Source: Enemella dayhoffiae (GTDB taxonomy: Bacteria > Actinomycetota > Actinomycetes > Propionibacteriales > Propionibacteriaceae). Taken from it: a stretch of 64,000 nt of DNA. The notes beneath the pieces were generated by a model. The model did no database searches, was not told the origin of the DNA, and saw only the letters and a program-made list of their open reading frames with translations. The DNA lies in assembly GCF_002250625.1 (NCBI RefSeq), contig NZ_NMVQ01000001.1, positions 124,001 to 188,000 on the forward strand, given 5' to 3'. Shown here piece by piece: positions 53,784 to 63,700 of this stretch. Position numbers and translations under genes: made by a program. Numbering within the stretch: position 1 is the first letter of the stretch; every line of letters starts with the position of its first letter.

Positions 53784-54371
53784 GTGCAGCTCACCCCGTT
53801 GGCCCTGGTCACCCTGGCGATCATCTCCGAGCAGCCGCGGCACCCCTATGACGTGTACGCCACCATGCGGCAGCGCCGCGAGGAGCAGACCGTCAAACTG
53901 AGCGCCGGCACGCTCTATCACACGATCAACCGGTTGGCCGAGTGCGAACTTCTCGCGGAGGTCGGCACCGACCGGGAGGGAAACCGGCCCGAACGGACCG
54001 TCTATCGGATCACCGAGGCCGGGCGTACCGCCCTGGACAACAAGGTGCGCGACTGGCTTCGTGAACCAGCACAGGAATTCCCGCAGTTCCCCGTCGCCAT
54101 CGGCGAGATCCACCACCTGCCCGACGACGAGGCGGCCGCCATGCTCACCGAGCGCATCGTCGCCCTCGACGCCCGCATCGAAACCCTCGACCTGATCGAG
54201 CGTTTCCTCACCGACAAGCAAGTGCCTCAGCGTTTCTGGCTCGACCTCGACCTGATCCGCCACATGACCCGCGCCGAGCGCGACTGGTGCCAGCAGACCG
54301 CCGATGCGATCACCTCGCACGGCATCCCCTGGAGCCAGGCCACCGACGCCGCCCCCAAGGAGTCACGATGA
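53784..54371 (+). CDS. PadR-family transcription regulator
   Basis: A 195-residue PadR-type repressor: an N-terminal winged helix (LTPLALVTLAIISEQPRHPY, KLSAGTLYHTINRLAECELL, and wing RTVYRITEAGRTALDN) and a C-terminal helical dimerisation domain. The GTG at 53784 follows TGGAGGTATT. The stop overlaps the start of the DHA2 exporter gene (ATGA), so the regulator and exporter are co-expressed. It probably represses its own operon through the upstream palindrome and is relieved by a drug-like ligand. Confidence 0.92.
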   Translation: MQLTPLALVTLAIISEQPRHPYDVYATMRQRREEQTVKLSAGTLYHTINRLAECELLAEVGTDREGNRPERTVYRITEAGRTALDNKVRDWLREPAQEFPQFPVAIGEIHHLPDDEAAAMLTERIVALDARIETLDLIERFLTDKQVPQRFWLDLDLIRHMTRAERDWCQQTADAITSHGIPWSQATDAAPKESR

Positions 54372-55855
54372 CCACTCAGCAGACCGCCCCCGAACGAGAG
54401 AGCGCCCAGGCCTGGCCGGCCCTGTGGTCGCTGCTGTTCGGATTCTTCATGATCCTGGTCGACTCGACCATCGTCTCCATCGCCACCCCCGCCCTGATGA
54501 CCGGGCTCAGCGCGGACATCGGCAAGGTGGTCTGGGTGACCAGCGCCTACCTGCTGGCGTACGCCGTCCCGCTGCTGATCACCGGACGGCTCGGCGATCG
54601 CTTCGGCCCGAAACGGTTGTACCTGGTCGGGTTGGTGGTGTTCACCGTCGCCTCCGGGCTGTGCGGTTTCGCCCCCACCGTCGAAGTGCTGATCGCCGCC
54701 CGGATCCTGCAGGGCCTGGGTGCGGCGATGCTCACCCCACAGACGATGGCGGTGATCACCCGGTTGTTCCCGCCGCACCGCCGCGGGGCCGCGATGGGGA
54801 TCTGGGGAGCCACCGCTGGCGTCGCCACGCTGGTCGGCCCGCTGCTCGGCGGCGTACTGATCGACACCCTCGGCTGGCGCTGGATCTTCTTCGTCAACCT
54901 TCCCGTCGGGCTGGTCGGCTTCCTGATGGTGGTCCGCAACGTTCCCTCCCTGGAAAAGCATCCACACCGATTCGACCTGCTCGGGGTGGCGCTCAGTGCG
55001 ATCGGAATGTTCTGCCTGGTGTTCGGGATCGAGGAGGGTTCGAACTACGACTGGGGCACCATCGTCGGGCCGATCTCGGTGTGGGGGCTGATCATCGCCG
55101 GTGCCGTCGTGATGCTTCTTTTCGTTGTGTGGCAGGCGAAACAGCGCAGTGAGCCGTTGGTCCCGCTGAGCCTGTTCGCCGATCGCAACTTTGCCGCGGC
55201 CAACGTCGGGATCGCGTCCATGGGCGCGATGATCACCTCGATGGTGTTCCCGCAGATGCTGTACACGCAGAACATGCGCGGCCTCTCCCCCACCCAGGCC
55301 GCATTGCTCACGCTGCCGCTCGCGCTGATCTCCGGCGGACTGGCTCCGCTGGCGGGGCGGATGATCGACCGGATGGACCCGAAGTGGTTCGCGGTCGCCG
55401 GATTCACGCTGATGGGGGTCGGGCTGTACGTCCAGTCGCTGGTGATGAAGCCCGGCCTGTCGGTGCTCTGGCTGCTGCTGCCAGCGGCGATCATCGGCGT
55501 CGCGAACGCCGGCATCTGGGGACCGTTGTCGGTCTCGGCGACCCGCAACCTGCCGCCGCACCGGGCTGGCGCCGGAGCCGGGGTGTACAACACCACCCGG
55601 CAGATGGGTGCCGTGCTCGGCTCGGCCGCGATCGCCACCCTGATGCAGGATCGGATCGCCGCCCAGTTCCGCGAGGCGGGTCTGCCGGGCGGCTCGGTCG
55701 AACGCTCCGGCGGCATCATCCCGCCCTTCCTCGAGGCACCGTTCACCGCGGCCATGTCTCAGTCAACCCTGCTGCCGGCGGCGATGGCTCTGGTCGGCCT
55801 GGTCGCGGTGCTGTTCTTGGAACCGCCCCGGCCACGCGGCACCATGGAGAGGTGA
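54368..55855 (+). CDS. DHA2-family (EmrB/QacA-type) drug:H+ antiporter
   Basis: A 495-residue MFS exporter with 14 predicted helices, of the EmrB/QacA group. Signatures: LDSTIVSIATPAL-type motif (ILVDSTIVSIATPALM), GRLGDRFGPKRLYLVGL, ARILQGLGAAMLTP, and GPLLGGVLIDTLGWRWIFFVN. The ATG at 54368 overlaps the padR stop; its own stop overlaps the GTG of the next gene, so the three form one operon. The substrate is probably a hydrophobic toxic compound sensed by the PadR protein. Confidence 0.92.
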   Translation: MTTQQTAPERESAQAWPALWSLLFGFFMILVDSTIVSIATPALMTGLSADIGKVVWVTSAYLLAYAVPLLITGRLGDRFGPKRLYLVGLVVFTVASGLCGFAPTVEVLIAARILQGLGAAMLTPQTMAVITRLFPPHRRGAAMGIWGATAGVATLVGPLLGGVLIDTLGWRWIFFVNLPVGLVGFLMVVRNVPSLEKHPHRFDLLGVALSAIGMFCLVFGIEEGSNYDWGTIVGPISVWGLIIAGAVVMLLFVVWQAKQRSEPLVPLSLFADRNFAAANVGIASMGAMITSMVFPQMLYTQNMRGLSPTQAALLTLPLALISGGLAPLAGRMIDRMDPKWFAVAGFTLMGVGLYVQSLVMKPGLSVLWLLLPAAIIGVANAGIWGPLSVSATRNLPPHRAGAGAGVYNTTRQMGAVLGSAAIATLMQDRIAAQFREAGLPGGSVERSGGIIPPFLEAPFTAAMSQSTLLPAAMALVGLVAVLFLEPPRPRGTMER

Positions 55856-57117
55856 CAACCGACCTGTTGGAGGCTCCCGGTGACGCGGAACGCCGACAGG
55901 GCCTCCGCAGGATGCGGATCGTGGCGACCTCGTTGCTGGTGGTCGCCGCGATCATCTACCTGCTGACGTTGGGGCGTACGCCGGCCAGCTTCCTGGGCTT
56001 CGTGAACTCAACCGCCGAGGCGGCCATGGTCGGCGCGCTCGCCGACTGGTTCGCGGTGACCGCGCTGTTCCGGCACCCGCTCGGCATCCCGATCCCGCAC
56101 ACGGCCCTGGTGAAGCGGCGCAAGGACGAGCTGGGGCGCAGTCTGCAGCAGTTCGTCGTCGCCCACTTCCTCACCGGGGAGGTGTTCCGGGAGCGGCTGG
56201 CCAGCGCGGACATCGGGCTCAAGGTGTCGACCTGGCTGGAGGTCCCGGAGAACCGGCAGCGGGTGATCAGCGAGGCGACCGCACTCGGGCAGGTGGCGCT
56301 GCGGCGGGTGTCCGATGACGACATCCGCTCCCTGGTCGACGACGTGGCCCTGCCGCGGCTGCGGCGGGAGGACCTGTCCCCCGTGGCCGGGGCGTTCCTC
56401 GAGGGGATCGTCGCCGACGACGCGCACCGCGGTCTGGTCGACCTGGCCTTCGGCGAGATCCACTCCTGGCTGCTGCGGCACCCGGAGAAGTTCACCGCGG
56501 TGATCGGGGAGCGCGCCCCCACCTGGAGCCCCGGCTGGATGGACCGACGCGTCGCCAACTGGGGTTACAAGCAGGCGCTGGAATGGGTGCGCGCGGTGCG
56601 CGACACTCCGAATCACCCGGCCCGAGTCGCGATCGACGACATGCTGGCGACGCTGGCCGACGACCTGCAGCACGACACTTCGGTACGCCGCCGCGGCGAG
56701 GCGCTGAAGGAACGACTGCTTTCTCACCCAGCCATCGGTGTTACCGCGGTGTCGCTGTGGCAGTCGATCCGGGATTCGCTGCAGGAGGCGATGGCCGATC
56801 GGGGCTCGTCGCTGTGGCGGCGCGGTGACGGTTGGCTGGCCGAACTGGGAGCGAACCTGCGCACCGACACCGCCCTGCGTGAACGGCTCGAGGGCCGGCT
56901 GGCCGATCTGACCGCCTTCCTCGTCGAGCGGTACGGCTCCGATGTGGCCACCGTCATCTCCTACACCGTAGAGCGCTGGGACGCCGACCAGGCCAGTCGC
57001 CGGATCGAGCTCTTCGTCGGCCGTGATCTGCAGTTCATCCGGATCAACGGAACCGTCGTCGGCGCCCTCGCCGGTCTGGCGATCCACACCGTGACGGTGC
57101 TGATCACCGGCGGCTGA
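55852..57117 (+). CDS. DUF445 family membrane protein
   Basis: A 421-residue protein of DUF445 (YjiN-like). One or two N-terminal helices (IVATSLLVVAAIIYLLTLGR) precede the conserved block STAEAAMVGALADWFAVTALFRHPLGIPIPHTA, which is diagnostic, then a long alpha-helical region and a C-terminal hydrophobic segment (VVGALAGLAIHTVTVLITGG). The GTG at 55852 overlaps the exporter stop (GTGA). Function is unknown; co-expression with a drug exporter suggests a role in envelope stress or toxin response. Confidence 0.88.
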   Translation: MTTDLLEAPGDAERRQGLRRMRIVATSLLVVAAIIYLLTLGRTPASFLGFVNSTAEAAMVGALADWFAVTALFRHPLGIPIPHTALVKRRKDELGRSLQQFVVAHFLTGEVFRERLASADIGLKVSTWLEVPENRQRVISEATALGQVALRRVSDDDIRSLVDDVALPRLRREDLSPVAGAFLEGIVADDAHRGLVDLAFGEIHSWLLRHPEKFTAVIGERAPTWSPGWMDRRVANWGYKQALEWVRAVRDTPNHPARVAIDDMLATLADDLQHDTSVRRRGEALKERLLSHPAIGVTAVSLWQSIRDSLQEAMADRGSSLWRRGDGWLAELGANLRTDTALRERLEGRLADLTAFLVERYGSDVATVISYTVERWDADQASRRIELFVGRDLQFIRINGTVVGALAGLAIHTVTVLITGG

Positions 57118-57136
57118 CCCACTCGCGCACCCGACT

Positions 57137-57194
57137 TTGTCAGTTGTTATGAGGAGTTCGTCGCGCGGTCCCGGCCGGGCATAACAACTGACAA
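57137..57194. repeat. Inverted repeat with perfect 15-bp arms
   Basis: TTGTCAGTTGTTATG (57137-57151) and CATAACAACTGACAA (57180-57194), separated by 28 bases, with further imperfect pairing outside (CCCGAC/GTCGGG). AT-rich arms in a GC-rich region. It occupies the 330-base gene-free gap between the DUF445 and LigD-type genes together with the next repeat. Confidence 0.9.
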
Positions 57195-57216
57195 GTTGCG
57201 GGGTCGGGCGCCCGCA

Positions 57217-57293
57217 CAACTCCGGTCTCTCGCGTCGCAACCAACGACGGCACGCGGGGCTGCGGTCCGTGGCCGGGGACGAGACCGGAGTTG
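57217..57293. repeat. Second inverted repeat with 13-bp arms
   Basis: CAACTCCGGTCTC (57217-57229) and GAGACCGGAGTTG (57281-57293) around a 51-base centre. It follows the previous repeat by 22 bases. No open frame with convincing codon use covers the gap. Confidence 0.85.
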
Positions 57294-57434
57294 GGCGGGC
57301 AGACCCGGGGGAAACGCGCGGCCGCCTGGTGCGCGGAGCGGGGCCCGCCTCGGCCGCGCTGCCGGCCAACCCGTTCACCCTGGGCGTGGCCTCTGGGGCA
57401 CGTCCGCGGGGTGGTCACCAGCGCCCTGGTGTGA

Positions 57435-57453
57435 CCCTTCGACAGGCTCAGGG
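57435..57453. repeat. Dispersed hairpin repeat at the polymerase gene stop
   Basis: CCCTTCGACAGGCTCAGGG: 4-base stem CCCT/AGGG. Other copies have stem GGCT/AGCC around the same loop, a compensatory change that supports a folded RNA or DNA hairpin. The minus-strand gene's TGA is the complement of 57448-57450, inside the repeat. Confidence 0.8.
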
Positions 57454-58413
57454 AGCGTGAGGCTCTTCGGCAGGGCCAGGGGCATCGGTGCCGTCGCGGT
57501 CGGCCCACTCGAGCAGGCGTTCCAACCCGAACGACCGATCGTCGATGGTGGCGTGGAGGTCACCGAGCTCGGCGAAACGGGCGGGAACGCTGGCCAGGGT
57601 GAAATCGCGCGGATCGACCTCGTCGACCTCGTCCCAGCCGATCGGCGTGGAGACGGTCCCGGCGGCGACCCCGCGCAGCGAGTACGCCGCCGCGATCGTG
57701 TGGTCCCGTGCGTTCTGGTTGTAGTCGACGAACACCACGTCGTCGGGACGGTCCTTGCGCCACCAGGCGGTGGTCACCTCGCTCGGCGCCCGACGCTCCA
57801 CCTCGCGGGCGAAGGCGAGCGCGGCCCGGCGTACGTCCTGCCAACCCCAGCCGGGACGAATCCGCACGTAGACGTGCATTCCCTTGCCTCCCGAGGTTTT
57901 CGGGAAGCCGATCACGCCCAGTTCGTCGAGCACCTCGTGCACCACGTGCGCCACCCGCTGCACCCGCTCGAACGAACAGTTCGGCATCGGGTCGAGGTCG
58001 ATCCGCCACTCGTCGGCCTGCTCGACGTGGCCGCGTCGGCTGTTCCACGGGTGGAACTCGACCGTCGACATCTGCACCGCCCAGATCACCTGCGCCAGCT
58101 CGGTCACGCACAGCTCGTCCGCGGTCAGCCCATAACGGGGGAAGAACAGTTCGACGGTGTCCACCCAATCCGGAGCGCCGGCGGGCAGCCGTTTCTGGTG
58201 CACCTTCTTGCCGGCCAGCCCCTTCGGGAATCGGTGCAACATGCAGGGGCGTTCCCGCAACGCCCGCACGATCCCGTCGCCGACGGCCAGGTAGTACTCG
58301 GCGACCTCCAGTTTGGTCCAGCCCTGCTCGGGGAAGTACACCCGGTCGGGGCTGCTGAGGCGTACCGTGTGCTCACCGACTGCGAGCTCCACCGCCTCCG
58401 ACTTCGACGCCAT
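57448..58413 (-). CDS. LigD-type DNA polymerase/primase domain protein (stand-alone PolDom)
   Basis: A 321-residue primase-polymerase domain like the N-terminal part of mycobacterial LigD, used in non-homologous end joining. Motifs: SSPDRVYFPEQGWTKLEVAE, HRFPKGLAGKKVHQKR, the metal-binding EWRIDLDPMPN (DxD), and KTSGGKGMHVYV. No ligase, nuclease or Ku gene is in the window, so the ligase partner must be elsewhere. The ATG at 58413 fits the family. Its C-terminal HAP and stop codon come from the dispersed hairpin repeat. Confidence 0.9.
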   Translation of the reverse strand: MASKSEAVELAVGEHTVRLSSPDRVYFPEQGWTKLEVAEYYLAVGDGIVRALRERPCMLHRFPKGLAGKKVHQKRLPAGAPDWVDTVELFFPRYGLTADELCVTELAQVIWAVQMSTVEFHPWNSRRGHVEQADEWRIDLDPMPNCSFERVQRVAHVVHEVLDELGVIGFPKTSGGKGMHVYVRIRPGWGWQDVRRAALAFAREVERRAPSEVTTAWWRKDRPDDVVFVDYNQNARDHTIAAAYSLRGVAAGTVSTPIGWDEVDEVDPRDFTLASVPARFAELGDLHATIDDRSFGLERLLEWADRDGTDAPGPAEEPHAP

Positions 58414-58468
58414 GGCCCAACCCTAGGCTGATAGGAATGATTCACCCACCACCGGCACGGGAGGAACG

Positions 58469-59221
58469 ATGACCGAGTTCGACGGGATCGCCGCGATCGT
58501 CACCGGCGGTGCGCAGGGGATCGGTGTGGCGACGGTACGCCGATTGCTCGAGCGGGGCGCCCGGGTGGCGGTGCTCGACCTCGACCCGAGCGGCGCCGAC
58601 GAGCGCGCGGTGCCGATCGCCTGCGACGTCGCCGACACTGAACGGGTACGCCTGGCCGTCGAGACCGCGGCCGATAAGCTCGGCGGAATCGACGTGCTGG
58701 TGAACAACGCGGGCATCGGCGCGCTGGGCGACGTCGCCGCCAACGACGACGCCGAGTGGGCGCGGGTGATGGACGTGAACGTGCGCGGCATGGCTCGGGT
58801 GGCGGCCGCCGCACTGCCCCATCTGCGGCGCAGCGAGCACGCGGCCATCGTGAACGTCGCCTCGATCGCCGCCACCGCCGGGCTGCCCGACCGGGTGCTC
58901 TATTCGGCGTCCAAGGGGGCGATCCTGTCGATGACCTATGCGATGGCCGCCGATCACGTCCGCGAAGGGATCCGGGTGAACGCGGTGTGCCCCGGCACGG
59001 CGCACACCCCGTGGATCGACAACCTGATGTCGCGCGCCGGCGATCCCGAAGAGGAGCTGCGCCAACTGCAACTGCGCCAACCCCACCTGCGGCTCGTCGA
59101 GGCCGACGAGGTCGCGGCGACGATCTGCTTCCTGGCTTCCCCGGAGAACACCTCCACAGTGGGGGTCGGCCTGACGGTCGATGGGGGCATGCACGCGCTG
59201 CGGATGCGCCCGCCGAGCTGA
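58469..59221 (+). CDS. Short-chain dehydrogenase/reductase
   Basis: A 250-residue classical SDR. VTGGAQGIGVATVRRLLERG binds the cofactor, VLDLDP at the end of beta 2 suggests NAD, IDVLVNNAG and the catalytic LYSASKGAILSMTYA (YxxxK) with RVNAVCPGTAHTPW follow. The ATG at 58469 follows GGGAGGAACG. It is divergent from the polymerase gene over 55 bases. The substrate is unknown; sugar acid or alcohol dehydrogenases share this pattern. Confidence 0.9.
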   Translation: MTEFDGIAAIVTGGAQGIGVATVRRLLERGARVAVLDLDPSGADERAVPIACDVADTERVRLAVETAADKLGGIDVLVNNAGIGALGDVAANDDAEWARVMDVNVRGMARVAAAALPHLRRSEHAAIVNVASIAATAGLPDRVLYSASKGAILSMTYAMAADHVREGIRVNAVCPGTAHTPWIDNLMSRAGDPEEELRQLQLRQPHLRLVEADEVAATICFLASPENTSTVGVGLTVDGGMHALRMRPPS

Positions 59222-59296
59222 CCACCGAGCGACGAGTTCACCGACTGGACTCCTGCTCGAAACCCGCGGGGCGCCGATCCTCGCAACGGTGGGTGA

Positions 59297-60618
59297 ATGG
59301 CCCCCGCAACCCGCGTCCCCGAATCCCTGCGCAGCTACCTGCGCCATCACGCCCCGCGCTTCCTCACCGATCCGAACGTGTCCGGCGTCGGCATCGTCCG
59401 CTCCCACCTCGGAGTCGCCGGAGACTGCGCAATCTCCACCCTGGAGCGAAAGTTCAACCCCGAGATCATGGACCTCGGGTCATCCCGGACCGGATCGGTG
59501 AGGGCGGATCTCGGTGATCCGGTGACCAAGGGCGGACGCACCACCGGTGTCACCCACGGGGTGGTGACCCGGGTGGAGCCCTGGTCAAGCTCGACTATGG
59601 CGCACCGACCGGGATGCGACAGATCGCCGGGATCGGGATCGGCCCCGACCCGCGTCGGCGAGGTCAGCTCAGCGACGGTGGCGACTCCGGGGCGGTGTGG
59701 GTGTTCAAGGACCGCAGCGGTCGCCCGACCACGGTGATGGCCGGGCTGCACTTCGGCGGTGACGGTCCGAGTGGCACCGCCGACCACGCCCTCGCCTGCC
59801 GGCCGCAGGCCGCCTTCAACCGGTTGCAGGTCACCCTTTCCCCAACGGTGGCGGGAAAGGCGGCCGCCCAGGCCGCCGAGGCGGCACGCGCCGCTGTCGG
59901 CTTCCAGCCCGACTTCCTGGGACACCCCCGGTGCCGCCGCCCGGCGTACGCCCCGAACTCGAATGAGACCTGGTCCGCGTGGACGGCAGCCCGGTGATCG
60001 ACTACACCCACTTCTCCCTCGCCCAGAGCAGGAAGCGGCGCTTCGCGCGGTGGGTGGCGTGGAACGTCGACGGCGGTTCGCTGCAGAAGCTGGACCGGAG
60101 CCGGGAGAAGTTCCGGTTGGACCCACGCGTGGACGGCAAATTCCAGGTGGGCGATGAGTTGTACGCCGACAACTGACGTCGACCGCGGCCACCTGGCGCG
60201 CCGCGCCGATCTGCTCTGGGGCACGCCCGAGGAAGCCCGGAAAGCCAACTCCGACTCGCTCTTCTTCAACATCACCCCGCAGTTGAACTCGTTCAACCAG
60301 GCGATGCGCCAGGGCATCTGGGGCCGACTCGAGGACGCGGTCTATGAGGACGTCGAGGTCGACCGGCTGCGGATCAGCGTCTTCGCCGGGCCGGTGCTCG
60401 CCGACGACGACCGGACCTATCGCGGGGTCAAGGTGCCCGACGAGTTCTGGAAGGTGATCAGCTTCGTCAACGAGCTGCCCGAATTCAAGACCTGACAGGT
60501 CGACCTGGTCACCCTCACCGAACGGACCGGGGTCACCTTCGGCGAGCTGCCGGCCGCCGCTGCGGAAGGTGTCACCGAACCGGTCGAGGTACGCCGCACC
60601 ACCAACATCCGCTGGTAG
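59297..60618 (+). pseudogene. Decayed DNA/RNA non-specific endonuclease with trypsin-like N-terminal part
   Basis: Pieces of one protein run through three frames. Frame 1 (from ATG 59297): PNVSGVGIVRSHLGVAGDCA to about 59580. Frame 2: VKLDYGAPTGMRQIAGIGIG and the serine-protease-like GGDSGAVWVF, to about 59925. Frame 3: PPPGVRPELE, TGA at 59964, then VDGSPVIDYTHFSLAQSRKR to TGA 60174. Frame 4 (from ~60170): the nuclease active-site motif DVDRGHLARRADLLWG and FFNITPQLNSFNQAMRQGIW, TGA at 60493, then VDLVTLTERTGVTFGEL. Removing one T at 60174 rejoins the DRGH motif to the preceding frame. So there are at least three frameshifts and two nonsense codons; the gene cannot make a full protein. Such fusions of a protease-like domain and a DRGH nuclease are secreted or toxin-like in other bacteria, but that is inference. 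Confidence 0.88.
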
Positions 60619-60631
60619 AGCTCCCGGGGGC

Positions 60632-60662
60632 GCGCGAGTTCCTCTCGGGCGCGAGTTCCTCT
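60632..60662. repeat. Direct repeat after the nuclease pseudogene
   Basis: GCGCGAGTTCCTCT at 60632-60645 and 60649-60662, a perfect 14-bp pair with a 17-base period, in the short gap before the convergent RND gene. Confidence 0.7.
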
Positions 60663-60709
60663 GGACACGCTGCACCGGGCTCCACCCCGGTTCCGCCGCT
60701 CGAGAAACG

Positions 60710-63700
60710 TCAGTGGGAGTCCTCGAGCATCTCACCGATGCCGACGTGGTCGGAGTCGTCGGAATCCCTGTTGCGGTGGGAGATCCGCTCACGAAGCTTC
60801 TCCACCAGGTGATAGAGCACCGGCACCAGGACCAGCGTCAGCAACGTCGACGAGACCAGCCCGCCGATCACCACGATCGCCAACGACTTGGAGATGAACA
60901 CCCCACCGCCGGTGATCCCGATCGCCATCGGCACCAGCGCCATGACCGTCGCCAGCGCGGTCATGATGATCGGCCGCAGCCGCAGCCGCGCACCGTGGAT
61001 CACCGCATCGTCGATACCGGCGCCCTCGGCCCGATAGTGGTTCACCAGGTCGATCAGCACGATCGCGTTGGTGACCACGATCCCGATCAACATCAGCAGA
61101 CCGATCATCGACGGGATGCCGAGCGCGGTCCCGGTGAGCAGCAGCAACCCCACCGCCCCGGTCGCCGCGAAGGGAACCGACACCAGCAGGATCAGCGGCT
61201 GCAGCAGCGAGCGGAAGGTCGCCACCATCACCATGTAGACGATCGCGATCGCGATCAACATCGCCAGCCCGAGCTGGGCGAACGCCTCCTGCTGCTCGGT
61301 CGACACACCGGCGATCGTGGCCTGCGTGCCGGCGGGCAGCCTCAGCCCGGCGAGTCCGTCCTGCAGGTTCTTGGTGGCCGCGCTCAGGTCACCGCTGGTG
61401 TTGGTGGCTGTGACAGTCACGGTCCGTTCGCCGTCCACCCGCTTGATCGCCGCGGTCACCGGCACCTCGGCCACGTCGGCGACCTCGACCAGCCGCCGCG
61501 GTTCGCCCTTGATGTTCTTGGCCAGCTCCGATTTGCGCTTCATCTCATCGGCGGTCGCCTTCGACTCGGCGGCGTCGGTGCGCGACTGGTTCAGCTTCTC
61601 CTGGGACTCGTCCATCGCCTCCAGCTGGTCGCGCAGCTTGCTGGACTGCTCGCGCAACTGCTTCAGCTGGGCGTCACGCTGCGCCCTCGCCTGCGCGAGG
61701 GCCTGGGCCTGCGCCGCCTGAGCGGCCCGCGCCTGGGCCTGCTGCAGTTGCTCCGGGGTCATGCCCGGGCCGGCCGCGGCACCGGGCACACCGCCCGCTC
61801 CGGGGACTCCGGCACTGCCCGCACCGGCGGCACCGGCGGTCGACGGCGTCAACGAGGCGCTCTCCAGTTGCGCGATCTGGTTGTTCAGCTGGTCCAGGCT
61901 CTTCTGCAGCTCGGCGCGCTGCTTGTCGAGCTGCTTCTGCTGTTCGTCCAGTTGTTCGGTGCCCTTGTCCTGCTGCTTCTTGGACTGGGCGTCCTGCTGC
62001 GCGGTCAGCTCATCGCCGATCCGCTTTCGGGCATCCGCGGTCTGCTTCTGGGTGACCGGCAGCCGCAGCTGCTCCAGCTCCTGCTTGGTCTTCAACTGCG
62101 GCCCCGAACGCAGCACCAGATCCTGGCTGCGCCCGTCGATGGTGACCTGGGTCAGCGTCTGACCCTGCATCGCCTGCAGCACCGCCTGCCCGACGGTGCC
62201 CTGGTTCATCCCGAACTTCGCGGCGTCGCCCTCGCGTACGTTCACCTGCAGCACGCTCTGTCGCTCGGCCAGGTCTGACTTCACGTCGGCGTTGCCGGGT
62301 TGGGCGGCCATCATCGCCGCGACCTGTTCGCTCGCCTGGGTCAGGGTCGCCTCGTCGCGTCCGGTGATGGTGACCGCCAGGCTGCTGGAGCCCATCGAAT
62401 CCGCGCGGCTCAGCGTCACCTTGCCCAGCTCGGGCCGGTGCTCCAACGCGCCGCGGATCCGCTCGGAGGCACCGGTGCCCTTGGCCTCCGGCTTCAGGGT
62501 GATGCTGTAGGACGCCTTGTTGGTCTGTCCGCCGGCGCCGGTGAACATCGCCTGCAGACCGCCGCCGCCGACCGTCGTCTGATAGGACTGCACGCCCGGG
62601 TCCGCGGCCAGCACCGCCTCCACCTTCCGGGCCGCGGCGTCGGTCTCGGAGAGCGCGGTGCCGACCGGCAGCTCCTGCGACAGCTGCACACTGGTCTGCT
62701 CGGACTCGCCCAGGAAGTCGGTCTTCAGCCGGGTGGCGGCAGCCATCGTGCCGGCGAACAGCAGCACCGCCACCAGCAGGGTGATCAGCGGGTGCCGCAG
62801 CGTCCAGCGGAGCACCGGCAGATAGGTCTTCTGCAACGGGGTTTCCCGCGTCTCGTGCGAGGCCAGGCTGGCTCCACCGGTCTCGGCGGCCAGCTTCTGC
62901 TGCTGCTTGCGCGAGGGCTTCATGAACCAGTACGCCAGCACCGGCACGATCGTCAGCGCGACGACCAGCGAGGCGAGCAGGGCGACGGTCACGGTGACCG
63001 CGAACGGCCTGAACAGCTCGCCCACCTGACCGGACACCAGCGCGATCGGCAGGAACACGGCGACGGTGGTGATGGTGGAGGCGGTCACCGCCCCGGCGAC
63101 CTCACGCACGGCACCGACGATCAGGCCGGTCCCCCACTCCTCGCCGAGGCCCTGGTGACGCTTGATGTTCTCGATCACCACGATCGAGTCGTCCACCACC
63201 CGACCGACGGCAACGGTGAGCGCGGACAGGGTGAGCAGGTTCAGGGTGTAGCCGGTGGCGTACAGGCTGATCATCGCGATCAGCAGCGACATCGGGATCG
63301 AGATGGCGGTGATGATCGTGGAGCGCACCGAGAGCAGGAAGACCAGGATCACCAGGATCGCCATCACCAGACCGAGCCCACCCTCGGTGCCGAGGTCGTG
63401 GATGGACTGCTCCACATAGGGCGCCTGGTCGAAGATCGGGGTGAAGGTCGTGTTGTCGCCGAGCTCGCGGCTGAGCTGCGGCAGCTGGTCCGCAACCGCG
63501 TGCGAGACGGTGACGGTGTTGGCCTCGGGAGTCTTGGTGATGGACAGGCTGAGCGCGGGACGACCGTTCACCCGCGAGATCGTGGTGGCCTCCTTGGGCC
63601 CGGCGGTCACGTCGGCGAGCTGTCCGAGCGCGACCGGACCGTCGGTGCCCTGCAGCTGGAGGTTTTTCACGTCGTCGACCGAGCCCAGGCTGCGGCCCAC

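Noticed and set aside
60632-60662. Direct repeat as a possible attachment or insertion-site duplication
   Set aside because: The two copies are only three bases apart with nothing between them, so they cannot flank an element; simple local duplication is likelier.
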